Shown: positions 13,101 through 25,330 of the stretch, piece by piece
Layout: the number at the start of each line of letters is the position of its first letter
Position numbering within the stretch: position 1 is the first letter of the stretch
Assembly: GCF_031877795.1 (NCBI RefSeq)
Contig: NC_133938.1
Span: 11,130,920-11,194,919 of the forward strand
Direction of reading: 5' to 3'
From: Strix aluco
Taxonomy: Eukaryota > Chordata > Aves > Strigiformes > Strigidae
DNA: 64,000 nucleotides
Program-made: the position numbers and the translations under genes
The notes under the pieces: generated by a model
Seen by the model: the letters and a program-made list of their open reading frames with translations, nothing else
Told to the model about the DNA's origin: nothing
Databases searched by the model: none

Positions 13101-16100
13101 ACCCCCCTAGTGCCAAGCAACCTACGAAGATGCTGGTCATCAAAAAGGTTTCAAAAGAGGATCCTGCCGCCGCCTTCTCAGCTGCATTTACATCACCTGT
13201 TTCTCACCTGGCAAATGGCAACAAAGCCACCACCATTGTCCCAAGTGTCTACAAAAATCTGGTTCCTAAACCTGCAGCTCCTCCTTCCAAGGTACAGGGG
13301 TTTCCAGTGAAGTTAGTGAACTGCAGATCAAGGGAGGGAATCAACCCCCTGGCAAATAGTAGGAGTTGGAATCTGGTAGTTTCTGGGATAGTGGCCTTTA
13401 CAGTAGAGGTCTGGTTACTACTAAAATTGTTGTTCCCTGTCAAAAAGCCATTTGGTCTTGTCCATAATGAGAACTAACCTCTCTTCTGACTATACTAATG
13501 TCCATTTGAATGGATGCGTTCCCATGCATTAGACAAATCTTTATCTGAATTAGACAAAACAGGCAATGCTGTAGAAGTGGAATGTGTGCTGTGATGTGCT
13601 TAAATTGTTCACGTGACTACCTTGAAAAATCTTTATTGGGTTACAATACTTTGATGTGTTTAAAACACAATTGAAGCTAAGATCAGATTAGATTGTAGCA
13701 TCCTGTAATTCAGCTCTAATTTAGTTGAGCCTTAAAGACAACCTGGGAAAGTAATGGGTTTTGTGCTGTAATTCTTTTACTGAAAGAAATGTAGGAGTGT
13801 TGAAAAAAAAGTGTAGCTTTTTTGTTTCTTAGTTCTAGGGTTTATCTTGCCCATTTTTCCAGAGAATCTACATGTATAGATGCCCTAGAAACTTTGTAGG
13901 ATTGATAATGAAAGTATTTAAGAAAATTATTAGCTAAGTTGTTCTTTAAAAAGGTATCCAAATACTTTGAGTTCTAAAATTTATTAATTACTAATGCTGT
14001 CTGTGACATTCCAACAAAATCTTTCCTATGATTAGAGTAGATTAGTTTTACACACTTCAAAGGTAAAAGCAAAATAGGAAAGATTAACAACTTTTTTTTG
14101 TAAGAAAGCAAGTTTAGAGCTTTTTTCCCTTTAAGTTTCTCTTAATTCAGGCTAAATTCTAGCAACTACGGGAAAAATCCTCATAGTTAAAACGATTATC
14201 AAATAATCTTGTATAAACCCTTAATTTGGCAACTGATCTCGGTGAGATGGAATAAATTGGGCCATTATAAAGGTTATTAATAAGAGTTTTTAATTCCACA
14301 TAGTTTTCAGTCCGTATACGTACTTGTTCAGTATAGTTAAACAAGATGCAGCTTCTGATGGATAGGGAGCCTCCTGTGGCTTTTATTTTTGCTTGTACAG
14401 CTTGATTGATACATGTGTATATATAGTCTTCCCTGCTTTTAGTCTGGATGTTTTAAGTGGTCTTTGAAACAAAAAGCCAAAGATACATTTTCTGTCCAGA
14501 CTGTTCGGTTGTCTCTTTGATTGCTTCAGAGTAAATAGAATTCTAGTGAACAGGAATGGATACAGCTTTTCTGTTTTAGATCCTATTGTGTGCAGAGATA
14601 ACTTGCAGGTTCTGAAAGTTAGTGCTGTACCAGCTGTAGAGATTGAGAGATTGAAATGCACTTCTGAAAGCTATGTCAATGTCTGTTGTTACTGCCAGTC
14701 ATGGTATACCTGTTGCTTGAAAGCGTAGAATTTGGACGTAAAAATCTGTTCAGTTGTTACTCCTTGCTGTGCAGTCACCATTGCATTTGTTTTGGCTACT
14801 TGTAAAACCCATGATCAGCGGTTTTTCATTAATTCCATCTAGAAGAGCTGTCTTGAAGCTTTTCCTAACTGTGTTCTGAAATTAGGCTCTAAGTTTTGAT
14901 TCTTCAGATGAAACAAAGTACATTAATCAGTGCTTACAGTTGGAATAAACCCTTTAATTTTTATAGATATTTTGAAAAATATTACCTGTTTTTCTGAGAC
15001 AGCCTTGTGACTGTGGTATGGAAGTTCAGCTTACACCAAAAATAATGGTAGGGCTTTTTTGTTAGCTTGTTTTACATGTTATGTAGCTCTCATTTGCATT
15101 CCAGATTGTGTATCTATATTTAAATCAGAGATTATGACAACATGTAGTGCTAGCTGGCTAAGTTCCTTTTAATGAAGTATTTACTGTACTGAACCAGTTG
15201 GTAGGTCTGGATTACACCTGGATTCATACCTGAGGTATTACAGTATTGATAACTTGCGAAATGGTATTTGTCTGGTGGAGAAGGTATTGACTTTTGATAT
15301 GTAGCCCAAGAGATCAGTCACGTTTAGCAGGATATAAATATGTACTTAGTGATTTAGATACTAATTTTTAAGTGTGTATGCATTGACATGGTGTTGTGAT
15401 TGTTGGGGGAGTGTGGCTCCCCTCAGCAGTGGGGATTGCGAGAGGGAAGAATTGTCTGCTGGTGTCATCAGCAGCGCTTTTGTTAATGAATGGTGACCAT
15501 TAGCAAAGCTAAAAGGTGGGATATCAGCATATCCTTACTCAGAAAAACTGTGTGCATGGTGCCTTTTATGAAGGTACAGACATAAAGCAGCTCTGATAGG
15601 ATGCATTATTCTGAAAACTTCTAGAAAGTTGTACAGAAATTGCAGTGTATAAAGTAGTAGAGGGGTCAAAACATTCCTTTTGACAAAGTCAGCAGTATGG
15701 AAAAGGTGTCACAGGCAAACTCAATGAAAAATGTTTCTGTTAAGTTGTACCAAGTAGTGTTGAAAAGAAGGGAAGTGGTGGCAGTGAAACAAGTGCATTC
15801 TTTCTTGGCTAATGGAGATGGCTCATTGTTCACAGTCAAGCAATCCATGAAGGTCATAATCTGCAAACGATTCCTTTTGATATTCATCTCTAGTTGTTGT
15901 GCTTGAATCTAGTGGCCTCGCTAAGAAAGCAATAGGGGTCTGTCCTTGAATTTGTCTGAACTGCCCCTTTGTGGAAGATGGGAGAACAACAGTCAGCAGC
16001 TAAGAGCTAGGTATCTTAAACGGTGTGAACACCGGATCTGCGGAGATAAACTTTTTGTCATAGTAATTCTACACCCTAATTTTAGTACCAGACAATATTG

Positions 16101-19100
16101 CACAGATCAGGGTATTTTCTGGGTTTGAAGGGAATGCTTGGAATGTGTGCTGTGAATGCCAAATAATCCATTCAGTAATGTGGACTGCTCTTGTTTTTAG
16201 TAGGAGTGAAAGAGTAACGCTGATGGCCTCCCCTACCAATTTATTTATTTAAATATTAATAAAATAACCCAATGGAGGGTGAGAACATACTGAAGTAATG
16301 GCTTCTGCTCTCATTGCTTGCAGAATGCAAGATCTGTTGCATCTCAGATTTCACTGAATCCCACTTGTGCATGAGTTATTTTGCTAATGACTTGAAGGTG
16401 GCTTCAGAAGTCCAATGGGTCAAAGGAACCAGTATGTTTTAGTGCTCTGATGGGTGTTTTTCTTGTGCTACTGATACAAGTTTCCTGTTAAGATCCTTCT
16501 TGTAAAGACTGTCACTTCACAGTGTTTGTCCTTGGTTGATGAGAGGCTCGAGAATAACATTCCAAGTAACAAAAACTTACCTTGAAGTCTTTGCTTTTCA
16601 GCCAAATCGCCAGTGTATTTGAAGGGATACTGCAGAGAGTATCCAGAGCAAAACAGCAAGTGTTCATGCACTTTAATGAACTGACTGCTTTTTCTTTTTC
16701 CTTTTTTTTCTGTTGTTGTTGTTGCTAAATCAGTGTAATGATGGACACTTTCAGGGCCCTAGGAAATAAGTAATTTGCATTCTCAGCCTGGACAGAAATA
16801 TTCCTTGATGTGTGCTTCTTCCTCACGCAGGGGAGGTTCCTGTCAAGTGATGCAAACCCTTTCTCTGTGGCATACAGTGTTCCCATATGTAATGTGAATT
16901 TAATTGGGATTTTTTTACTTCCCATCTGTGGGTAGCTGTAAGATGCATTGCATTACTTGGTGGTGATTCCAGTTAATGAAGAGCAATGCTGGATTTTCTC
17001 TTTGAGCTCTAACAGTTTTACTGAAGAGTGGTGCCCATGAAGCAGAGTTTTGTGTGGTTTGGGGAAGACAGAAGAAGATGGGGAAAAAGTGAGTGTTGAG
17101 GTAAACTTATTGAGACTGTTATTGGAGAGGAAGGAAAAAAAAAATCCATACCACAGCCAACATAATGTTTGTTTACCTGTTTTACTACTTGCAAGCAACC
17201 CCTTCTTGTGCCTTACCGTTAACTGTCCAGTATTTTGTGTTCTCTTCAATATAGCCAAGTCCATGGAAAGCCAACAGAAGTGAACATAAACCAGGCTCGC
17301 TTTCCTCCAGCCGTGACTCTGCCTTTACCAGTCCAGTGTCTGTAACCAAACCAGCGGTACTGGCGAGTGGCTCAGTCCTCACCTCTCCCAAAGAGGTAAG
17401 GGGCTGGGTTTGGGGATAGGGCGGGAACTTCTAACACTATCACCTGCCATAGCTTAAACACAATATGGTCCTCTCTGTACGTGGTACCTACCTTTGCACC
17501 CTTGAAGAATGACTCGCTTGTACCTTCTTAACACGTTCTGCCGCATCTCTGATACACCAGAAGATAGAAAAACGTGGTTTACCTGGATGTAAAACCATTC
17601 ATCTTTGTCCAAATGTATTAGAACTTCCCTCCGATATAAAAAAAAATTACTAATGCTTTAAATAATATTGCATAACTAGACGTGTGTAGACTTGGTGTTA
17701 TTGGAGTGCAGATAGCAAGAACTGATGTGAATAGATAGGTAAACTGGTACCATGCTGTTCTTCAGTATGGGAAAAGAAGGGGAAGGAGGGTGATCTGCCT
17801 CACTTCCTTTCTCTAGAACAGCAGCACAAGCAATGAGCTCTGAGGGGGTTGAGGGAGTTTAGCATGTATACGTGTGTCTTCAGCTACAGTGTCTGTTTTT
17901 AATTTTGGTGTTGGAAGGAGGTAATCTGCTGAGGTGGGAACTGACTTACCTCCAGGTTTTGTCTGAAGTATGAAGAGAACCTTGGAATATAAATCTGTTA
18001 ACATTTCAGCAGTAACTGTGAAATAACACATTTTGGCCAGCGTTTCTATGCTTCGCTTCATAGCTTGTATACAAAATGCTGGTTTGGACCTTGAAATTCC
18101 ACAAAGCTTAACAGAAAAGTGACACTGAATAACTTTTCTCCTCTGCTCCTGGGAATCAAAATTCAACAGGTTTGTGAGCCTATGTAAAAAGAACAAAAAT
18201 AAAACAGACTGTGATAAATGATGTCTTCACAAAATTTTAAATGAGAGTGTTTGCGTTTCAAGTGCAACAGAGGGATTTTTTTCTAGTTGTGCATTTGTCT
18301 TGTTCCTTTACAGATCTTACTTCTGAAATAAGACCTTGTCATGTTTATGATTCTGTGCTTTGCAGGCTTTACTTTGCAACAGCCTGCACTTTTCTGCTTT
18401 AACCACTGCCGAGTGTAAAAGTGGTCATTAAAAGCAGTAGTTAACAAGCATGCACCTGTCACTTTGACAAACAGATCTTGCACTGTATTCCTTTCCCTTA
18501 CCTTGCTTTTGTCTGTCCTTAGACTGAGTCCTTTGTGCTGCTGACAGCTTTCTTTTTGTGTAATGCACAGCACAGTATGGACATCTTTGTAGCATAAATA
18601 TGTAAGCTTCAATAGGTTTTCACCTCCAGGTAGATGCCGAGATGGATAATCACTTTATATCATACAGTAGTAATGCAAGTTGTCTCCTTCACACACCCAC
18701 CCCACCCCCCCAAGGTCTTGAGTGAAACTTTAGTCAGCAAAGATGTCAGGTACTAATCTGACAGCAGGAGTAGGCAGCTGGTTTTTCCCCAGAACAAGCA
18801 GTACTTCCTTGAATACTTCTTGTATTACCAGCATCAATCAACTAAACAAAAAGGGCTTAAAAATTCCTCCCAACTAAAATTGAACACTTGTAATACATTT
18901 TTCTTTGAATCTGTTGGAGACTGGCAGTGTGAAAATACAGGACCATGGCCAGCAAATACTACTGTAATCCTATCTTCACCAGCCTACTACAAGTAACCTC
19001 TGCCTTTTTATTTCTGAAATCGGGATAATGCCCCTGCTGCAGAAGTGTTGAAAATAACACCTTTTTGCGTAAGAGACCACAGTGTGTTGAAAACTAAAAA

Positions 19101-22100
19101 AGTGCCAACTGGCACCGTGTCCCCACAAACCAGTCTAAGAAAAACAAATTAAGATACAGTCTGAATTCTTAAAATTATTCAGGATGACTTTTCTGTAAGA
19201 GTAGCCACCCCTGTTACATAGACTGACATCTGAACAAATCTGAGATGATGCATAGTGCTCTCATTTTTAAAAAAAAAAAAAAAAGCTTTGACGCTTCAAT
19301 GCGTTTCAATGAAAGGGCTAAACTTACCTTTAGAAAATATACCAACAATGACTACTTGTACCCCTTCAGTAATAAAAGAGAATGTTGTGTAAAAACACTT
19401 CTACAGAAAGTTATGCATAAAACGAGAATTGAGGTGAAATTAAACTCCCTTTCAGAGATCAGTTGTTTCTAAACTTTAGCTATAACTGTCTTCCCCTCAT
19501 GTGTAGAAATTAAGCTTTAGTACCTCAGCAGTTCTATGAAACATTAAAACAGCCAATAGGAAGCAGCTCGAGTAGAGTGTTCCAAATGAGTAAATGTGTG
19601 AGCTGACACAGGCAGGACGCAGGAACATCCTTAAAACCACAGACAAAACGCAAAGTGTAAACCTATTCCTGTTATCTCGTGACCTGGGGGATCCCTGCAG
19701 CAACACCAAAGCAGAGGCACGCAAGTGAGGACACAGGCACTGCAGAGCTTGGTCATTGCTAGCCAGGAAGAGAAGAAAAAGTTGTTGAAGCTGCTGCTTT
19801 CACCTGTGTATTAGGGATTTTTGCAGGTGTGGTTTTCCACTGTGCTTTGCTTTTTCCCACAGCAGGGCACGAATCTCAAGCATGTTTGATAAGGTGCCTC
19901 TGAGCCTGTGTTATCTAAACGTGGATGTTTTACCTGTCACACACACAAAACTAAACAATGTTTAGTACGATACGTGTTTTTCAACAGCCCAGCTGCAAGT
20001 CACTTGAGCGTGTTTACAATCCTTCTTGCCTATCTTCCATTATATTCCCACACCAGAAGACATCTAATTTTTAGTCTCCTTTGTTCATTGTTACCTTCCG
20101 TCACTGCAGTCAAAGTAGTTACCATGTTGAGAGCTTAATTTCAGTACTGTGCTAGCTTTTTATCCTAATATTCACAGTCACTTATGTCTGTTACAATTGC
20201 TGATTTGTTCTTTACTGTGTTGAATTAGGCAAAATCTGCAAAGGCCACTTGAGAAATGTTTACTGTAAGACATTACTTTCAGCATGTGCTTCCCTGAAAG
20301 GCATTATTGCACACCACTGTTTCATGTGCAACAAGCATTAAAAATATAAGCAGCAGTTGCTGCCTTGTTTTTGTTTGCTAAATATTTTAGTTCCCTAGAT
20401 CTTTGCTCAGAGCACTGTGAGTATGATAAAAATACTTTGCGAAGGAGATTCATTTTGAAGAGCCTGAATTTGCAACCTTCCCACCGTAGTTTAAAAAAAA
20501 GTCAGGGGGGAAGAAAAACACTCCAGGCTTTAGGAAATTTTACTCTGTTTTAAGATTGAGGGGGAAAAAAGCAAGTAAGTGATGGGAAAGAATAGTTTTG
20601 CATGCAAGATTCTAGTGTCAGGTGTCCATACTAATGGCTAAATTCCTCACTGTTTTAAGAGTAGCCAGACATGAACTCCATATATGAGCAGAAAGTTAAG
20701 ATATTGGGAACTTTCCCATAACGTGCTCTTAGGTTTCTTTTGTGTGTCCCGTCAAAATGATGGCATAGATTAAATTGAAAGCTCATCTTGGTTAGTAGTG
20801 CTTTTATTGCAGTGTCATGGCTGGGATACTGCTAATATGCAAACTCTTGGGCCTTCTGCCTGGTTCACAGATTCAAGATAATTAAGAAAGCTTAGATGCT
20901 GTGAAAGAGCATGGGAGGTTACCTTGGGTTCATGAATTGAGCTGAGCCAATTTCCCACAGGCTCCAGGGTTGTGTGTGTCTGGCTCCACACTGACCCATC
21001 CGAGCTGTGAGTGTACATAGCAAGGAATCAGCCGCGTGCTCTCCAGGGGAGGATAATGAGGCTGTGGCTACCCATTTCACATCCAGTTGTGGTTAGTTAA
21101 GGATGTGACCACTCCCTGAAAGGAGATTACCACCCTGTAACTTAATTTCAGGGTAGAGTCTGTCAGGATGGCTTAAGACGTAAATTTGAACTGAGCCTAA
21201 TGTTAATTTTTTAATTTTTGTAGGGTAAGAGTCCTGCATGAAGTTCTCTGCCTTAATATTCCGTTGTAAACTCCAGCATTGCTTGAGAGAGTTACATTGC
21301 CAAGGAACAAAATAAAATATTTTCATGGCTGTGTGAATTGACTCCTAGGGGAAGAAAAAAAAATTAAGACTTGATAATGATAGGTGGGAGAACAGAGTGC
21401 TGGTAAGGGAAGAAGTGAATGTGCCTCACCAGTCAGTATTTTGATGGGAATTTGACATTAGATTTTTCTTTTTTGAGGGGTTAAGAGCCAGCCAAGAAAC
21501 TGGTGGATGTTTGAAAGGTGTAAGCACAGACCCTGAAAAGGGCCCCATCTTTGCAGCAATACAGTTTGAAATTCTCTATATTCTACCTTCCTTGTCTAGA
21601 GTCCTTCCAGCACCACCCCTCCCATCGAGATCTGCTCTTCACGCTTGACGAAGCTGATGCGCCGTACCACTGATAAAAAGAGCGAATTCCTGAAGGCACT
21701 GAAAGATGATAGAAACGGGGAGATAACAGAGAACAGAGAATGTGACAAGCTGGATGATGTAAGATTGCTGTCCTTACTGTATATATGATCATTATGTATT
21801 TAAGGAGTTGGGTACTGGAAAAAACCAGAGCAGTGAATGTAGTTCAGGTTCTGGAGGAGGAGAGGAATGACTTCCACTGGTCTGGCACACGTGCCAGCAG
21901 GAGTAATGCACAGCACTGTGATGAAGGGAGATCCATAACATGATGAAATGCAAATGGGTAATTAATAAATGAGGTAGAAGGGAAGGTCCCAGACAGTGAC
22001 GTTAATTAGATTTTTGTAGGGATTCTCTAAGGAGTGGAACAATACCATATTTTAACATCTTAATTTGCTTTCAAACTTCCTTGTCAAACTACACCCACGG

Positions 22101-23856
22101 GAAAGTTGATTTTGGTGTTTATGAAAGGTGCAGGATAGTGGCTTAAGGCTCAGAGGCTTGGACCAGACCTCTAAATACATAAGTCTGTGGCTTAATTATC
22201 AGTCCAGGCTCTGTAAAAACCACTGACTCGAGGTGAAAGGCTTTGCTTTACTTCCAAAAACAGAAGCTTGAACTTGGAACCTTGCTGTTGGCATGGTCTG
22301 TGCAAGCACTTTGATGCTTTTATTTTTCTTTAGATGGAGAGCAACAGCACACCAGAACCAAAGGAAAACTGGGAAGAGAACTGCCATCAGAATGGCCTTT
22401 CTCTCCCTTTGCCGGAGGAGGGGGAAAACCTCTCTCATTCATTGGAAGCAGAACACAGGTGAGTAAATGGTAAAATAAGGTGTCTGGAGTAAAGGAGGGT
22501 GAGTCCTTGGACTGTTTGAGGAGAAGGAAACTATTTCAAACACAACGCTGTGGGAAGCAGCAGTAGCTTTGTGTGTACTGAGCTAGAGGTGTGTGGGCTT
22601 CATGACTAGTGCTGGACTGGGTGGAGTCTTATTGAAAGTAAAACAAGACACTGATGACAGCTGAGCCAAGACTTTGCAAGGTCTGTAACTACATTCCTGC
22701 GCTTCTTTAGTGCCACATCCCCTTGTGTTGGTGCTGCCTAGATATTTACCTGCCCACACCAGGAATGAGCACAAACCTAGTGTGATTCTGGTTAATTTAC
22801 AAGCAGGTGCCCTAAACAGAATGGTCTGAAGACTGAAGACACCCTCACATTCACACACCACTTCTCTGTCTGCAGTTAAAATACTCCTGTGCTGCTTTAA
22901 ATGCTGTAAAAGTGGGGGAGAGTTAAGAAAATATTTACCTAGTGTCTCAGCTTGTATCTCTTCAGTGAGTAAACAGTGTGTGAGCATCTGGTGTAAGCGG
23001 AGGGTAAGTTTTAGGAGAATCCTGAGCTGTGATACTGGTTTGATTGCCTTGTGTCCTCTTTCAGTGTCCTTGGGTAGAATTTCAAATCTCTGCTTTGCTT
23101 TCCTTCTGCCAGACTAGTTATCTACCCGTTGTACAGGACTGCTGATGATTAAATATTTGTAAAAGACACTGAGTACGAAAAATGTTGGGTAAACATGAAG
23201 CATTGTTGAAGTGTGCCTCATACAGAAGATTCCCTGGTGAATCGGGAGTGATTTAATACAAAACCTTGTGCTTCATGGACAAAACGTTCTTTCCTTTGTC
23301 ATAGTTCCCTTGCTTTAATTCCCATGCCCCTTTTATTTTCTCCACAAATCAGGTTATTGAAAGAAATGGGATGGCAGGAATATCCTGAAAATGATGAGAA
23401 CTACCTTCCCCTCACGGAGGATGAGCTCAAAGAGTTCCAAATTAAATCAGAGCAGGTATGTTTAGAGCTCTTGCCACTCATGACTGCTCTTCTCCCTCTC
23501 CCTTCTCATGCACAAGTCTTCTGTGGTGTAATTCTTAAGGATGTTCAAGAAGACAAAGAATTGAAGTGAGATTGTAGTGTGACTGATGACTGCGTTACCC
23601 CTGCAGAGCATCTGTATGCAGTTAAAAACATAATTTGGGTCCACAGATGGTTAGTGACAGTTACTCTCTGCACTTTTGCTTGGTTTAAAACTTGCTTTCG
23701 TTCCTACAGCGAAGAAGAAACGGATTTGGGAAGAATGGATTTCTTCAGGGCCGCGGCTCCAGCCTGTTGTTCCACTGGAGAAGCACTTTTAAGACAAAGA
23801 TTGAGGACTCAGACACAGAAACTAGTAGCAGCGAAACGTCAGATGATGATGCCTGA
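7049..23856 (+). CDS. GPBP1L1: GPBP1L1, GC-rich promoter-binding protein 1-like 1 (vasculin-like protein 1)
   Basis: Ten coding exons join in phase to give 471 aa (the mammalian protein is about 474 aa): 7104-7163, 8316-8445, 8815-9098, 11856-11928, 13098-13291, 17255-17395, 21600-21758, 22334-22458, 23353-23455, 23710-23856. All introns start GT and end AG. The start codon at 7104 opens MAQHDFVPAWLNFSTPQ, the conserved family N-terminus, and the C-terminus is a Ser/Glu/Asp-rich tail (DSDTETSSSETSDDD). The family paralogue GPBP1 (vasculin) is reported to bind GC-rich promoters and act as a nuclear transcription regulator; function here is by homology. The protein is low in predicted fold, rich in Ser, Pro and charged residues, and has no recognised enzyme motif. 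CCDC17 follows on the same strand 2.8 kb downstream, as in mammals. The first 55 bases of the first listed exon are 5'UTR. Confidence 0.95.
8316..8445 (+). CDS. GPBP1L1: GPBP1L1 coding exon 2 (residues 21-63)
   Basis: It encodes the highly conserved GEHLPRGEGRFGVSRRRHNS segment and FFNNGPLRTAG. It ends in phase 1, with the Asp codon split across the intron. Confidence 0.93.
8815..9098 (+). CDS. GPBP1L1: GPBP1L1 coding exon 3 (residues 64-158)
   Basis: It encodes RHDSVDSGVSKG, a Gly/Ser/His-rich stretch, HRHWNGNFHSRK and the acidic EKKEDKEQLQFEEEDF. The donor is TTT|GTAAGT, phase 0. Confidence 0.93.
9470..10745 (-). mobile_element. degraded antisense LINE reverse-transcriptase relic in GPBP1L1 intron 3
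   Basis: On the minus strand, about 10526-10556 reads QAFNSLKNKL, which resembles the RT palm motif of non-LTR elements (KAFDSV...L). About 10005-10037 reads LTDDIDLIT, which resembles the catalytic FADDIxLI motif. Both are in the expected order and strand, with many stops and frameshifts between them. A long, old LINE (L2- or RTE-like) inserted against the gene would give this. The boundaries are guesses and the family is not determined. It is not CR1 by its 3' end. Confidence 0.35.
11856..11928 (+). CDS. GPBP1L1: GPBP1L1 coding exon 4 (residues 159-182)
   Basis: It begins PSLNPEAG, which continues the EEDF|PSLNPE junction of the mammalian protein, and ends GTPSGVW plus one base of the next Glu codon. 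Confidence 0.9.
13098..13291 (+). CDS. GPBP1L1: GPBP1L1 coding exon 5 (residues 183-247)
   Basis: It encodes ENPPSAKQPTKMLVIKKVS and EDPAAAFSAAFTSP, then VPSVYKNLVPKPAAPPSK. This is near-identical to mammals and among the best-conserved parts of the protein. Confidence 0.94.
13292..17254 (+). other. GPBP1L1: GPBP1L1 intron 5 (no other feature seen)
   Basis: Four kilobases of AT-rich intron with no conserved exon and no repeat family that I can name. Confidence 0.5.
17255..17395 (+). CDS. GPBP1L1: GPBP1L1 coding exon 6 (residues 248-294)
   Basis: A phase 0-0 exon of 47 codons, Ser-rich (GSLSSSRDSAFTSPVSVTKP), ending SPKE before GTAAGG. Confidence 0.92.
17396..21599 (+). other. GPBP1L1: GPBP1L1 intron 6 (no other feature seen)
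   Basis: AT-rich intron containing short poly-A and poly-C tracts (about 18698-18712 and 19267-19284). I see no further exon and no clear mobile element. Confidence 0.5.
21600..21758 (+). CDS. GPBP1L1: GPBP1L1 coding exon 7 (residues 295-347)
   Basis: A phase 0-0 exon of 53 codons. It encodes SPSSTTPPIEICSSRLTKLM followed by RRTTDKKSEFLKALKDDRNG, the conserved basic segment. Confidence 0.93.
22334..22458 (+). CDS. GPBP1L1: GPBP1L1 coding exon 8 (residues 348-388)
   Basis: It encodes an acidic stretch (STPEPKENWEENCHQNGL) and ends LSHSLEAEH plus two bases of an Arg codon before GTGAGT. Confidence 0.92.
23353..23455 (+). CDS. GPBP1L1: GPBP1L1 coding exon 9 (residues 389-423)
   Basis: It encodes RLLKEMGWQEYPENDENY and LPLTEDELKEFQIKSEQ, the most conserved C-terminal segment of the family. 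Confidence 0.94.
23710..23856 (+). CDS. GPBP1L1: GPBP1L1 coding exon 10 with stop (residues 424-471)
   Basis: It encodes RRRNGFGKNGFLQGRGSSL and the acidic Ser-rich tail, and stops at TGA 23854-23856. The mammalian protein ends two residues later (WK), so the tail is slightly shorter here. Confidence 0.92.
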   Translation, partial: RRRNGFGKNGFLQGRGSSLLFHWRSTFKTKIEDSDTETSSSETSDDDA

Positions 23857-25330
23857 AAGTGGGCACAAGAAAATTTAAATAAATAAAACCAACCCAATAA
23901 ACTCAGTTCATAGTTCAACATGTGTTTGGGGTTGTATAAACTAAACAGAGTTTATTCTGTCTCCAGTCTGTTCAGTTTTTTCTTTTGTTGTTGATACTTC
24001 ATGCACAAGGGAAATAATTGTATCCCAAAGAAGAGAGAAATTGGCTTCTTTAGCTTTTTCTTTTGGTTTTGCCCTAATGCTTAATAGAAGTTTGTGCAGC
24101 TAGCAAATTTTGACAAAAATCCCTTGTGGGGCAGTGCACAAGTTCAGTCTTGTAAGCAGGACACAAGTGGCTGACTGATCTTTGCAACAACAAGCTTCTA
24201 ACAGTGCCGCCTGCATTACATAATGTCGTGCGGTAACAGTGTGCTAAAACAATCATTGTCAATGACAAAATGGCTATTGAAGTTCTAATTATGTTAAATT
24301 AATGCTAATAACATGAATTTTTTATTTTATTTTATTTTTTTTTGGCGGCTCGGGGAGCTTCATCACTTAACCAGGCGTTTGTGGTTTTCTTTTTTTGGGT
24401 ACAGCTGTAAAATATTTGGATATAGGACTTGTTTGTGTTCTTCTTCTTGCAGCCTTGATATTCAGGGTGGATTGTAAAATATAAATTTTTTGTGAGATTT
24501 CAAAGATTAAGATTATTTTGATAACATTATTTACAGATTTAAAAAAGTGACTATCACATTGAGTCTGTATGAGGGGGAAAAACTACTGCATCAAAAATAA
24601 CTAACTTGGAATAAATATTTTGCATCAGTTTGCCAATTCTAATTGTCTTTCTTATGTAAGAAAAGCTTTCCTCTAAAGGGACCTGCAACTTTGGGGGTTT
24701 AATAGCTCTGGGGATAAATAGTTTCTTCTCCCGCTGTATTTTTCCACTTGGCAAACATTGCTGTAGCGCTCAGACTGCAGGAGCTAAACTCTTCCTTTAA
24801 GAAGGGAGAGGGAGAACAATGGTGAGATGATAGCCCGTGTTTGTTTTTTTTAAAAAGAAATGAAAGAAAATAATTCAAATTATCTTCCACTTCAAGCAGT
24901 GTGCTTTTTTTTTTTTTTTTCTGCTTCATACAAAATCGTGAAGCTCGACTGGTCGGTGTCACTTGTTCCTAGTGCAATGCTGCTGTTTATGTTCACAACG
25001 TGGCAAGGGAATGTCTGAATCCAAAGCTGTTTTCATTGAAATCTTTTTTAAAAATTCATGAAAACATTTCTATTAGATTAAAAAGGATTTTACAAACAAC
25101 TCAGTTGTGGCCTAAGCTATTTCAGTGTCTGTTTTAAGTTCAGCTTGTACACAAACATTTTGGATTGGAAAGTATTGGCATGGTTGTGCACTGTTAGGGG
25201 GTTGGATGGAATCGCACATGGGGTATGAAATCCTGGGGGGATTTCACCCGAGGTCTTGCTTCAGTCTTTTTAATCTGTTCCTGACCAGGCAGAGAGGGCA
25301 GATGTGTAATAAAATTTTTGTGGTTAGCTG
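23857..25330 (+). other. GPBP1L1: GPBP1L1 3'UTR and flanking sequence
   Basis: Polyadenylation signals AATAAA occur at 23878, 23882 and 23896, within 45 bases of the stop, so a very short 3'UTR is possible. A further AATAAA at 25308-25313 would give a 3'UTR of about 1.45 kb. Which is used cannot be read from sequence. Confidence 0.5.
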